Below, in pieces: positions 8,956 through 18,844 of a stretch of DNA of 64,000 nucleotides; within the stretch, counting starts at the first letter, position 1, and every line of letters starts with the position of its first letter. The DNA lies in NCBI GenBank assembly GCA_905181835.1, contig CAJIZF010000004.1, forward strand, positions 1-64,000. The letters run 5' to 3'. A program made the position numbers and the translations under genes. The stretch is from an uncultured Flavobacteriaceae bacterium (GTDB taxonomy: Bacteria > Bacteroidota > Bacteroidia > Flavobacteriales > Flavobacteriaceae). The notes beneath the pieces are model-generated. The model was given only the letters and a program-made list of their open reading frames with translations. It had not been told where the DNA came from and made no database searches.

Positions 8956-10276
8956 ATTTCTATTTAGACAAATTGACAATACAGGACTCAGTCTTTTTAG
9001 GGTTGTTTTTGGTTTTTTAATTACTTTGGAAGCGTTTGGCGCTATAGCAACTGGTTGGGTTCGACGAGTTTTTGTAGATCCTGACTTTACATTTAATTTT
9101 ATTGGGTTTGACTTTTTGCAAGTCTTTGTAGGGGAAGGCATGTATCTTTATTTTGTCCTGATGGGAATTCTCGGAATTTTTGTAATGCTTGGCTATAAAT
9201 ATAGAATAGCTATGTTTTCCTATGCAATTTTGTGGACTACGGTTTATTTAATGCAAAAAACATCTTATAATAATCATTATTATTTAATGGTGTTGTTGTG
9301 TTGGATGATGGCATTTTTACCCGTAAACAAACGATACTCATTGGATGTGAAATTTAATCCAGCATTAAAATCGATAGCTATCTCACAATGGGTTAAGTGG
9401 ACTTTAGTATTACAGGTAGCAATTGTTTTTACGTACGGTTCGATTGCTAAATGCTATCCTGATTGGATTCATGGAACTGCACCCGGTATATTATTACAGT
9501 CAAAAAGTCATTACTATTTAATTGGAGACCTCTTGCAGCAAAAATGGGCACATTATACCCTCGCATATTTTGGAATTATTTTTGATTTAGTCGTGATTCC
9601 TATGCTATTGTTAAAAAAAACAAGACTATTAGGCTTTTATCTTTCTTTATTTTTTCATCTATTTAATTCAATTGTATTTCAAGTAGGTATATTTCCATAT
9701 ATGTCTATCGCTTTTGCACTCTTCTTTTTTACTTCGGAAACCATTCAGAAAAGATTTAAGTTAAAAAAGGAAATTTATATTAAAAATGAATGGCTCAAAC
9801 CCAAATATAACACAAATATACCGATTGGTATATTTGTGTTATATTTCATAATTCAACTTGGATTACCTCTAAGACATTGGGCTATAAAAGACGACGTATT
9901 ATGGACTGAAGAAGGACATCGAATGAGTTGGCGAATGATGTTGCGGTCTAAAAAAGGGGTACTTAAAATATATACTTTGGATCAAGAAACTGGAAAAAAA
10001 AGCAGGTACGACTACAAGACAATGTTATCCTCGAAACAAAATAGATCAGTAGCTACAAAACCTGACTTAATGTGGCAGCTTGCTCAAAAGATTAAAGAAC
10101 AAGAAAAAAAATTAGGGAACGATGTTAAAGTATTCTTCAACTCAAAAGTGAGTGTTAATGGAGGCCCTTATTTTCAATTTACAAACGATACTATAGATAT
10201 TGCTAGTCTTGATTGGGATCCTATAAAACATAGCAATTGGCTATTCTCTTCTCCAAAAGATTACCATCGTAAATAA
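8948..10276 (+). CDS. HTTM domain protein (vitamin K-dependent gamma-carboxylase-like)
   Basis: 442 aa polytopic protein; N-terminal HTTM-like helices; EEGHRMSWRMMLRSK motif region. Confidence 0.75.
   Translation: MNKFLFRQIDNTGLSLFRVVFGFLITLEAFGAIATGWVRRVFVDPDFTFNFIGFDFLQVFVGEGMYLYFVLMGILGIFVMLGYKYRIAMFSYAILWTTVYLMQKTSYNNHYYLMVLLCWMMAFLPVNKRYSLDVKFNPALKSIAISQWVKWTLVLQVAIVFTYGSIAKCYPDWIHGTAPGILLQSKSHYYLIGDLLQQKWAHYTLAYFGIIFDLVVIPMLLLKKTRLLGFYLSLFFHLFNSIVFQVGIFPYMSIAFALFFFTSETIQKRFKLKKEIYIKNEWLKPKYNTNIPIGIFVLYFIIQLGLPLRHWAIKDDVLWTEEGHRMSWRMMLRSKKGVLKIYTLDQETGKKSRYDYKTMLSSKQNRSVATKPDLMWQLAQKIKEQEKKLGNDVKVFFNSKVSVNGGPYFQFTNDTIDIASLDWDPIKHSNWLFSSPKDYHRK
9803..9846. repeat. Perfect 20-bp inverted repeat with 4-nt loop inside CDS
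   Basis: AAATATAACACAAATATACC-GATT-GGTATATTTGTGTTATATTT. Confidence 0.97.
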
Positions 10277-10339
10277 GCAATAAAAATCTTAAATAAAAGT
10301 ATCATTTTTGCTAAATTGCAAGCTAAATTAATTCGGTAA

Positions 10340-11611
10340 ATGTTACAGGTAAACGAAATTCGAGAGAATAAAGAAAAATTCATCCAGGCGCTTTCAAAAA
10401 GAGGTTTTGATGCATCAATAATTTTCAGTGATGTTTTACAAACAGATGAATTGCGAAAAGCTACACAAGCTAAACTCGACGAAACCTTAGCGCAATCCAA
10501 TTCATTTTCTAAAGAAATTGGCCTACTTTATAAAAATGGTGAAGCACAAAAAGCAACTCTTTTAAAAGAAAAAACATCTCAATTGAAAGAGGAATCAAAA
10601 GAGCTAAACGAAACTTTAAATAATACCCTCGAAAAATTACAAAAACTTCTTTTTACAATCCCTAATGTTCCAAATAATTTAGTTCCGGCTGGAACTGATG
10701 AAAATGACAATGAAGAAATTTTTAAAGAAGGTGAAATTCCAAAACTAGTTGAGGGAGCCCTGCCACATTGGGAGTTAGCAAAAAAATACGATTTAATAGA
10801 TTTTGAACTAGGTGTGAAAATTACTGGAGCCGGTTTTCCAGTTTACAAAGGTAAAGGAGCTAGATTACAGCGTGCATTAATTGCTTATTTTCTGGATAAA
10901 AACACCCATGCTGGTTATACTGAATATCAAGTGCCTCATTTAGTTAATGAGACCTCTGGTTATGGAACCGGACAGTTACCCGATAAAGAGGGCCAAATGT
11001 ATCATGTAACCGGTGACAACTTGTATTTAATCCCTACTGCCGAGGTCCCAGTTACCAATATATTTCGTGGAGATTTAAGAACACATTCTGAATTACCCAT
11101 TTTGTGTACAGGATACACTCCATGCTTTAGAAGAGAGGCGGGAAGTTACGGCGCGCACGTAAGAGGTCTAAATAGGTTGCACCAATTTGATAAAGTAGAA
11201 ATTGTTAGAATAGAAAAACCAGAAAATTCTGATGCTGCGCTAACAGAAATGGTAGAACATGTTAAAGATATTTTAAAAGAATTAAAACTTCCTTATCGCA
11301 TCTTGAGATTGTGCGGAGGAGATTTAGGTTTTACTGCATCGCTGACCTACGATTTTGAAGTGTTCTCGACGGCCCAAGACCGTTGGCTAGAAATATCTTC
11401 TGTTTCCAATTTTGAGGCTTTTCAAGCGAATAGATTAAAATTACGCTATAAAGACGAAGATGGCAAAAACAAACTGGTACATACGCTCAACGGGAGCGCC
11501 TTAGCATTGCCAAGAGTATTGGCAGGAATACTAGAAAACTATCAAACTTCGGAAGGTATCAAAATTCCAGCTGTTTTAATCCCCTATTGTGGTTTTGACA
11601 TGATTAACTAA
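10340..11611 (+). CDS. serS: Seryl-tRNA synthetase
   Basis: LIPTAEVPVTN, TPCFRREAGSYGAHVRGLNRLHQFDKVE, NGSALALPRVLAGILENYQ. Confidence 0.97.
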   Translation: MLQVNEIRENKEKFIQALSKRGFDASIIFSDVLQTDELRKATQAKLDETLAQSNSFSKEIGLLYKNGEAQKATLLKEKTSQLKEESKELNETLNNTLEKLQKLLFTIPNVPNNLVPAGTDENDNEEIFKEGEIPKLVEGALPHWELAKKYDLIDFELGVKITGAGFPVYKGKGARLQRALIAYFLDKNTHAGYTEYQVPHLVNETSGYGTGQLPDKEGQMYHVTGDNLYLIPTAEVPVTNIFRGDLRTHSELPILCTGYTPCFRREAGSYGAHVRGLNRLHQFDKVEIVRIEKPENSDAALTEMVEHVKDILKELKLPYRILRLCGGDLGFTASLTYDFEVFSTAQDRWLEISSVSNFEAFQANRLKLRYKDEDGKNKLVHTLNGSALALPRVLAGILENYQTSEGIKIPAVLIPYCGFDMIN

Positions 11612-11624
11612 AAAACTTTGAATC

Positions 11625-13412
11625 TTGCGCAAAATTATTTTCATCTTATTATTGTTACCATTAACAATTGCTTATGCGCAAAACGATTTGTTAGCCAAAA
11701 ATTATTTGGAACAAGGAGAATATGAAAAAGCGCTATTGCTATACACTAAACTCTATAAAAAAAACAAAAATTTTAATTATTTAAAAGCAATTATAACTTC
11801 AAATCAACAACTTGAAAAGTATAAAGAAGCTGAAAAAATAATCCTAAACAAACTGGATACTAAAAGAATAATTCCACAACTTTATGTGGAGTTGGGGTAT
11901 AATTATTCTTTACAAAGAAACGATTCACTTGCAACTATCAACTACGATAAAGCGATCCTTTTTGTTAAGGAAACCGTTAAGTTTAATTATGGCCGAAGCG
12001 TAGGACAAGCTTTTGAAAAGTATAGTTTAATTGAAGAAGCTATAGCAACCTATACCGAAGCAATGGAAGTATTTCCTGATAGTGATTTTAGTTATCAACT
12101 AGCAAAGTTATATGGAGAACAGGGAAATCTTGAAAAAATGTTCGATAGTTACTTAACTTTAATTAAAAAAAATCGGTCTTACTTGGGTGTTGCCCAACAA
12201 AATTTTAGTCAATATATTTCTGAGAATTCAACAGAAGAGGGCAATGTTTTACTTCGTAAATCATTATTGCGAAAACTTCAAAAACAACCCGATGTATTAT
12301 ACAACGAATTATTAAGCTGGTTATTTGTTCAACAAAAAGACTATAAAAAAGCATTTCTTCAAGAAAAAGCAATTTATAAGCGTATGGGGGATCATGACAT
12401 GTCAGGCATTGCCGATATTGCCTACATCGCCACTAAAGATGAGGATTATGTGAACGCAACTCTGATCGTTAACTATTTACTAGAAAATGCTTCAACTCCA
12501 GAAGGTAAAATAGCAGGACATCAACATTTAATGAAGATAAAGCGTAAGACCTCCACAAAAAAGGATTATCCTGAAATTGAAAAAGAATACCAGCGTCTTT
12601 TTAACGAGTTTGGAAAAGGTAAAAACACGTATCAACTACAATTAGATTTCAATTATTTTGAAGCTTTTAAAAATCAAAAAAAAGAAATCGCTATAGCCAA
12701 TCTAAAAAAATTTTCAAAAGAACCCTTATCTCGTTATCAAAAAGCAAGAGTAAAAATGTTATTGGCTGATATTTTAGTATTTGACGAACGATTTAATGAA
12801 GCTTTAATTTATTATTCACAAATTCAAAATGAGGTAAAAGGAGATTTGATAGCTCAAGAAGCTCGTTTTAAAGTAGCTAGAACGAGTTATTTCAAGGGCG
12901 ATTTTAACTGGGCTCAAGTACAATTAGATGTCTTAAAAAAATCAGCTACACAATTAATTGCTAACGATGCCATGCATTTAAGCTTAATGATAAAAGATAA
13001 TTCATTAGAAGATTCTACACAAACCGCTTTAAAACAATATGCCCGGGCCGATTTACTTACTTTTCAAAATAAAAGAGCTGAAGCAATTTTAATTTTAGAA
13101 AACTTATTATTGAATCATAAGGGTGAGAAAATTGAAGATGAAGTACTCTATAAATTAGGAGAATTGTACGAAGCTAATGAAGAATATACTAAAGCTGTAA
13201 AAAAATATCGTACGCTAATTGAGTTTTATAATGACGATATTTTAGCGGATGATTCTTATTACAGATTAGCAAAATTATTCGAAACAAAACTCAACCAACC
13301 TCAAAAAGCAAAAGAATATTATGAGTTGATAATTTTTAATTATAAGAATAGTATTTACTTTGTAGAGGCAAGAAAAAAATTCAGACTCTTAAGAGGAGAC
13401 GAAATCAAATAA
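11625..13412 (+). CDS. Secreted tetratricopeptide-repeat protein
   Basis: Signal peptide, multiple TPR-like repeats; TTG start. Confidence 0.8.
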   Translation: MRKIIFILLLLPLTIAYAQNDLLAKNYLEQGEYEKALLLYTKLYKKNKNFNYLKAIITSNQQLEKYKEAEKIILNKLDTKRIIPQLYVELGYNYSLQRNDSLATINYDKAILFVKETVKFNYGRSVGQAFEKYSLIEEAIATYTEAMEVFPDSDFSYQLAKLYGEQGNLEKMFDSYLTLIKKNRSYLGVAQQNFSQYISENSTEEGNVLLRKSLLRKLQKQPDVLYNELLSWLFVQQKDYKKAFLQEKAIYKRMGDHDMSGIADIAYIATKDEDYVNATLIVNYLLENASTPEGKIAGHQHLMKIKRKTSTKKDYPEIEKEYQRLFNEFGKGKNTYQLQLDFNYFEAFKNQKKEIAIANLKKFSKEPLSRYQKARVKMLLADILVFDERFNEALIYYSQIQNEVKGDLIAQEARFKVARTSYFKGDFNWAQVQLDVLKKSATQLIANDAMHLSLMIKDNSLEDSTQTALKQYARADLLTFQNKRAEAILILENLLLNHKGEKIEDEVLYKLGELYEANEEYTKAVKKYRTLIEFYNDDILADDSYYRLAKLFETKLNQPQKAKEYYELIIFNYKNSIYFVEARKKFRLLRGDEIK

Positions 13413-13414
13413 GT

Positions 13415-13738
13415 ATGATCATATATAATGTTACCGTAAATATAGAAGAGCGTATCCATGACGAATGGTTAAAATGGATTAAAAATCATATCCCACTAGT
13501 ATTAGCAACTGGAAAATTTATAGATGCGAGGCTTACCAAAGTATTGGTGGAAGAAGAAATGGGCGGTACTACTTATGCAATACAATACAAAGCAAAATCT
13601 CGGGAGGCTCTCGATAGTTACTACCAAAATGATGCAGCAAAATTAAAACAAGAAGGCTTGTTAAAATTTGCAGACAAAATGCTAGCATTTAGAACTGAAC
13701 TAGAAATTATAGATGAATATACTATTACACATCACTAA
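13415..13738 (+). CDS. DUF4286 family protein
   Basis: MIIYNVTVNIEERIHDEWLKWIKNHIP pattern. Confidence 0.75.
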   Translation: MIIYNVTVNIEERIHDEWLKWIKNHIPLVLATGKFIDARLTKVLVEEEMGGTTYAIQYKAKSREALDSYYQNDAAKLKQEGLLKFADKMLAFRTELEIIDEYTITHH

Positions 13739-13741
13739 ATA

Positions 13742-14539
13742 ATGGCCGTTAGAGCAAAAAAACATTTAGGGCAACATTTCCTTAGGGATGAAAATATCGC
13801 AAAAAAAATAGCAGATACTTTAAGTCTTGAAAGCTATACAAATGTTTTAGAAATTGGTCCTGGTATGGGAGTTCTTACTAAATATTTAGTTGAAAAGGAT
13901 CTAGAAGTTATCGCCATGGAACTGGATTCAGAATCTGTTATTTATCTCGAACAAAATTACCCCCATAAAAATTTAAAAATTATCTCTGCTGACTTTTTAA
14001 AATTTGATCTTAGTGATTTTTTTAAAGGTAAGCCTTACGCTATCACTGGCAATTTTCCATATAATATTTCTACACAAATTGTATTTAAAACGCTAGAGTG
14101 GCGGGACCAAATTCCTGAGTTTACCGGAATGTTTCAAAAAGAAGTTGCTCAACGAATTTGTGAAAAAGAAGGTTCTAAAACTTATGGTATTTTATCTGTT
14201 TTAGTTCAGGCCTTTTACGATGCTGAATATTTGTTCACCGTTCCACCTTCTGTTTTTAATCCACCACCTAAAGTAGATAGCGGCGTACTACGCCTTAAAA
14301 GAAAAAGAAAATTTACCCTCTCTTGTAATGAGAAAATGCTCTTTAAAGTGGTGAAAACTGCCTTCCAACAACGAAGAAAAACATTAAGAAACAGCTTAAA
14401 AGTCTTCAATCTTTCTGATAAATTGAAAGAAGATGCTATCTTTGGGCAGCGACCAGAACAACTTTCTGTTGCTGAATTTATAATGCTCACTCAAAAATTA
14501 GAGAACGATGCAATTTCAACTAACAACGGATTATCTTGA
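13742..14539 (+). CDS. rsmA: 16S rRNA dimethyladenosine transferase
   Basis: [41 protein letters not shown]. Confidence 0.95.
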   Translation: MAVRAKKHLGQHFLRDENIAKKIADTLSLESYTNVLEIGPGMGVLTKYLVEKDLEVIAMELDSESVIYLEQNYPHKNLKIISADFLKFDLSDFFKGKPYAITGNFPYNISTQIVFKTLEWRDQIPEFTGMFQKEVAQRICEKEGSKTYGILSVLVQAFYDAEYLFTVPPSVFNPPPKVDSGVLRLKRKRKFTLSCNEKMLFKVVKTAFQQRRKTLRNSLKVFNLSDKLKEDAIFGQRPEQLSVAEFIMLTQKLENDAISTNNGLS

Positions 14540-15857
14540 AAAAGTAGTCCAACTCATTGCAAACAAAGATAGAATTGCTCTAAGGCAATTACTAAAAGAC
14601 ATCCATTTTGCTGATATTGCTGAACTGTTAGAAGAATTAAATTCAGAAGAAGCTACCTACCTTATTAAGTCTCTAGAAAGTGAAATAACTTCGGAGGCTT
14701 TAATGGAACTAGATGAAGATGATCGAGAAAAAATTCTGAATCGTCTTTCTCCTATTGAAATTGCCAAAGAAATTGAAGAAATGGACACTGACGATGCTGC
14801 CGATGTTGTAGCAGAACTTGATGATCATATTCAAAAAAAGGTAATCGAGAAAATTGAAGACGAAGAACATGCTTCTGATATTGTTGAACTGTTAACTTAC
14901 GAAGAAGATACTGCTGGAGCTTTAATGGCAAAAGAATTGGTGAAAGTTAAAGAAACATGGACGGTAGCCAGTTGTGTAATAGAAATGAGAAAGCAAGCAG
15001 AAAATGTGACTCGTGTTCACTCCATTTATGTTACGGATGAAGATGACAAACTAAAAGGACGCTTATCGTTAAAAGATCTTTTAACCGCTTCTACGAAAAC
15101 TCATATTAGCGATGTATATATATCAAAAGTTGATTATGTGTCTGTGGATACAAAAGATGAAGAGGTTGCAAAAATTATGCAAAAATACGATCTAGAAGCA
15201 ATCCCTGTAGTGGATCAAAAAGGAGTGTTGGTTGGCAGAATTACTATTGATGACATTGTTGACTTTATCAAAGAAGAAGCAGAAAAAGATTACCAATTAG
15301 CAGCCGGTATCTCACAAGATGTTGAGGCTGATGACAATATCTATGAACTTACAAAAGCTCGTTTGCCATGGTTGGTACTAGGCCTTTTTGGAGGCTTAGG
15401 GAGTGTATATATTTTGCAAGGTTTTGATGAAGCTTTATCAAGCTATCCTATTTTGTTTTTCTTTACTCCATTAATTGCTGCCATGGCAGGTAATGTTGGG
15501 GTGCAATCGAGTGCTATTATTGTACAAGGTTTAGCGAACGATGTGGTTAAAGGGAGTATGTTTCATCGTTTAATAAAGGAAGTCGGTCTAGCATTGATCA
15601 ATGGAAGTATTTTAGGTTTATTAGTGGTTCTTTTTGGTGCATTTGTTGGACAAGATTTCATCGTAAGTATAACGATAGCTTTATCGATGCTTTCGGTTAT
15701 TATTATAGCTTCTCTAATTGGAACATTTGTCCCTATTATTTTAGACCGAAAAGGGATTGATCCTGCAATAGCTACTGGGCCATTTATAACTACCAGTAAT
15801 GATATATTTGGAATTTTCTTGTTTTTTTATATTGCAAAACTCATACTTGGTTTTTAA
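14508..15857 (+). CDS. mgtE: Magnesium transporter MgtE
   Basis: N-terminal MgtE domain, CBS pair, [12 protein letters not shown] core; overlaps rsmA. Confidence 0.93.
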   Translation: MQFQLTTDYLEKVVQLIANKDRIALRQLLKDIHFADIAELLEELNSEEATYLIKSLESEITSEALMELDEDDREKILNRLSPIEIAKEIEEMDTDDAADVVAELDDHIQKKVIEKIEDEEHASDIVELLTYEEDTAGALMAKELVKVKETWTVASCVIEMRKQAENVTRVHSIYVTDEDDKLKGRLSLKDLLTASTKTHISDVYISKVDYVSVDTKDEEVAKIMQKYDLEAIPVVDQKGVLVGRITIDDIVDFIKEEAEKDYQLAAGISQDVEADDNIYELTKARLPWLVLGLFGGLGSVYILQGFDEALSSYPILFFFTPLIAAMAGNVGVQSSAIIVQGLANDVVKGSMFHRLIKEVGLALINGSILGLLVVLFGAFVGQDFIVSITIALSMLSVIIIASLIGTFVPIILDRKGIDPAIATGPFITTSNDIFGIFLFFYIAKLILGF

Positions 15858-15904
15858 ATAAAAACCTATTCAATAACTTTTAGGGAATCTAATTTCTCGA
15901 AAAT

Positions 15905-16855
15905 ATGAAAATACTTCATCTAGATAAAAACCACCCTTTACTCATAAAAGAACTAGCTGAGGCTGGATTTAAAAATGATGAAGATTACACTTCATCAAAA
16001 GAGACGATTGAAACAAAAATCGCTAATTATGAGGGAATTGTTATTCGAAGTAGATTTAAATGTGATCAAAAATTTATCAATGCGGCAACAAATTTAAAAT
16101 TTATTGCGCGGGTAGGCGCTGGTCTGGAAAGTATTGATATTCCTTTTGCAACATCTAAGAATATTGTTTTAATTTCTGCTCCAGAAGGAAATAAAAATGC
16201 CGTTGGAGAACATGCTTTAGGAATGATTCTTTCCTTATTTAATAAACTTAACAAAGCAGATCTTGAAGTTAAAAATGGTCTTTGGCTCCGAGAAGAAAAT
16301 AGAGGAATTGAGTTGGATGGAAAAATTGTGGGGATCATAGGATATGGGAATATGGGAAAAGCTTTTGCACAAAAACTCAGGGGTTTTGATTGTGAGGTTT
16401 TATGCTACGATATAAAAAACGAAGTGGGCGATGAAAATGCAAAACAAGTTGATTTAGATGAATTTCAGAAACGTGTAGATGTTGTAAGCCTCCACACTCC
16501 TTGGACCAGCTTAACTCACCAATTAATTAACGTTGATTTTATAAAACAGTTTTCAAAACCTTTTTGGTTTATAAATACCGCAAGGGGGAAAAGTGTCGTT
16601 ACCAAAGATTTGGTAACTGCATTAAAAAAAGGAACTATTTTAGGAGCTGGGCTCGATGTATTGGAATTTGAAAAAAGTTCTTTTGAAACATTATTTGAAC
16701 ATGATTTGCCTTTAGAATTGTCTGAATTACTATCAATGGAGCAAGTTGTTTTAAGTCCGCACGTTGCAGGTTGGACCATCGAAAGTAAAAAAAAATTAGC
16801 GCAAGTGATTGTGAATAAAATTATCAATAATTTTAACGGGAATCAATATGAATAG
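15905..16855 (+). CDS. D-2-hydroxyacid dehydrogenase (phosphoglycerate dehydrogenase-like)
   Basis: VGIIGYGNMGKAFAQKL NAD site; INTARGKSVV; SPHVAGWT. Confidence 0.88.
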   Translation: MKILHLDKNHPLLIKELAEAGFKNDEDYTSSKETIETKIANYEGIVIRSRFKCDQKFINAATNLKFIARVGAGLESIDIPFATSKNIVLISAPEGNKNAVGEHALGMILSLFNKLNKADLEVKNGLWLREENRGIELDGKIVGIIGYGNMGKAFAQKLRGFDCEVLCYDIKNEVGDENAKQVDLDEFQKRVDVVSLHTPWTSLTHQLINVDFIKQFSKPFWFINTARGKSVVTKDLVTALKKGTILGAGLDVLEFEKSSFETLFEHDLPLELSELLSMEQVVLSPHVAGWTIESKKKLAQVIVNKIINNFNGNQYE

Positions 16856-16909
16856 TAAATCCTTACTTCAGAAAAAGGAGTACATTTATTAAATATTTAA
16901 AAAAGTAAT

Positions 16910-17230
16910 ATGAGTGAAGAAAATAACAATACGTTTGAATCGGAGACAAAAAAAACTGCAAATGAGTTTAAAGAGAGTTGGAACCAAACAACAAATAATA
17001 GGGACAACAAAAAAATATTAGCAGGAGTTTTAGGGATATTTTTTGGTCATATTGGTATCCACAAATTTATTCTAGGCTATAACAAAGAAGGTTTTATTCA
17101 AATTTTACTAACCATAATTACTTGTGGTATCGCTGGAATAGTCGGCTTTATTGAGGGTATTATTTACCTTACTAAAAGTGATGAAGATTTTTATAATACC
17201 TATCAAATTGAAAAACGATCTTGGTTTTAA
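16910..17230 (+). CDS. TM2 domain protein
   Basis: KKILAGVLGIFFGHIGIHKFILGYNKEGFIQILLT. Confidence 0.85.
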   Translation: MSEENNNTFESETKKTANEFKESWNQTTNNRDNKKILAGVLGIFFGHIGIHKFILGYNKEGFIQILLTIITCGIAGIVGFIEGIIYLTKSDEDFYNTYQIEKRSWF

Positions 17231-17258
17231 AATCTAGTGTCTAAAATTCTTTTAAAAT

Positions 17259-18305
17259 TTAACTCGATAGATTTTCTAACATTATCGAGGTCATTTTATC
17301 TAAAGAGGTTTCATTTTTCCAGGCCCAATCATTTTGAGCAGCAGTGTCATCGATACTTTGTGGCCAAGAGTCTGCTATTTTCTGTCTAAAATCAGGTGTG
17401 TAGCCTATTTCAAAATCAGGTAGTTTTTTTCGTATACTCGCAGCAATTTCAGTGGGATTAAAACTTAGTCCCGATAAATTGTAAGAGCTTCTTACCTTTA
17501 TAGCTTCTTTTGGAGCCTCCATAATGCTCAAAGTTGCCCTAATGGCGTCATCAATAAACATCATTGGCAATGTAGTTTCTTGATTTAAAAAACAATTATA
17601 TTTTTGATGTTTAACTGCCTTGTGATAAATATCTACTGCATAATCTGTCGTACCTCCGCCAGGAGCAGTCTTATAACTAATTAAACCAGGATAACGAATA
17701 CTTCTAACATCTAAATCGTATTTTTTATGATAATACTCACACCATCTTTCTCCTGTTTGTTTGCTAATACCATAAACCGTAGAAGGTTCCATAATCGTTT
17801 TTTGAGGTGTATGTTGCTTTGGAGTTGTTGGGCCAAAAACGGCAATACTTGAAGGCCAAAATATTTTTTTTACTTTTTGTTCCTTACCCAAATTTAACAC
17901 GTTAAATAATGAAGTCATATTTAAATCCCAGGCTCGCATTGGAAATTTTTCGGCAGTCGCAGATAGCATCGCCGCTAATAAATAGACTTCTGTAATTTCG
18001 TAACGAATAATTAAGTCTTCAGTAGCTTTATAATCCATTGCATCTAAAATCTCGAAAGGCCCATCTGTGCTTAATGTTCCATCATCTTCTCTAATATCAG
18101 TTGCTATAACTTTAGAATTTCCATATTTTTTTCTCAAACACAAAGTTAACTCAGTTCCTATTTGACCGGAAGCTCCTATAATAAGTATTCTTTTTTTCAA
18201 AATATCTGTTTTGGAATCGTAAATATACGGATAATCTATACTTTCGTATTCATTTATTTCTAGTTTGATATGTGAATAGAACTCGTATATTTGTAGTAAT
18301 ACCAC
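17259..18305 (-). CDS. NAD-dependent epimerase/dehydratase, similar to GalE-like L-threonine 3-dehydrogenase
   Basis: RILIIGASGQIGTELTLCLRKKYG, YGISKQTGE; probable real start is TTG near 18200. Confidence 0.8.
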   Translation of the reverse strand: MVLLQIYEFYSHIKLEINEYESIDYPYIYDSKTDILKKRILIIGASGQIGTELTLCLRKKYGNSKVIATDIREDDGTLSTDGPFEILDAMDYKATEDLIIRYEITEVYLLAAMLSATAEKFPMRAWDLNMTSLFNVLNLGKEQKVKKIFWPSSIAVFGPTTPKQHTPQKTIMEPSTVYGISKQTGERWCEYYHKKYDLDVRSIRYPGLISYKTAPGGGTTDYAVDIYHKAVKHQKYNCFLNQETTLPMMFIDDAIRATLSIMEAPKEAIKVRSSYNLSGLSFNPTEIAASIRKKLPDFEIGYTPDFRQKIADSWPQSIDDTAAQNDWAWKNETSLDKMTSIMLENLSS

Positions 18306-18309
18306 CTTA

Positions 18310-18820
18310 ATGAAGTATTTATTTTTATTTAGTCTTTTAATTTTTGCTTGCGGGAAATCGCCTGAAGAAACTACACAAAATTTATCAACTCAAACTTTAA
18401 ATTTAGGTACTTACGGCGATCCTGAATTTATAATCCCTACGTTGCCCGATAATGTTCGAGCAGAAGTAATTCAGTGGGGGGCTTTTGAAGATTTTGAGGA
18501 ACAAGCCAATACCATTAACGGAAACTCCACTAGAAATTTTAAAAGAGAAGTCCAATTTAATGGTTTCTCATATAGATTCTATCCTAAAAAAAATACCAGA
18601 TACTTTAAATACTCCAATAATATACTCAAGATTACTAGTCGTTAAAACTCGTACTTATTTATTGAATCAAGAGGTTAAAAAAATTCATCTGGATTCCATA
18701 AAGCTTGAAAATAAGCTTAACGAATTAAATATTTCTATTAAAAATTTATTTATTCAAATTGATGAAAAAATGGAGAAAGACCTGATTGATTTACAAAAAT
18801 TCAACAGTGAAAAAAAATAG
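18310..18820 (+). pseudogene. Small lipoprotein, likely a single gene split by a frameshift
   Basis: MKYLFLFSLLIFACGK lipobox; ORFs 18310-18645 and 18485-18820 in different frames; helical second half continues after ~18540-18560. Confidence 0.55.
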
Positions 18821-18844
18821 AATTACAAAAAAAATTATAATTAC

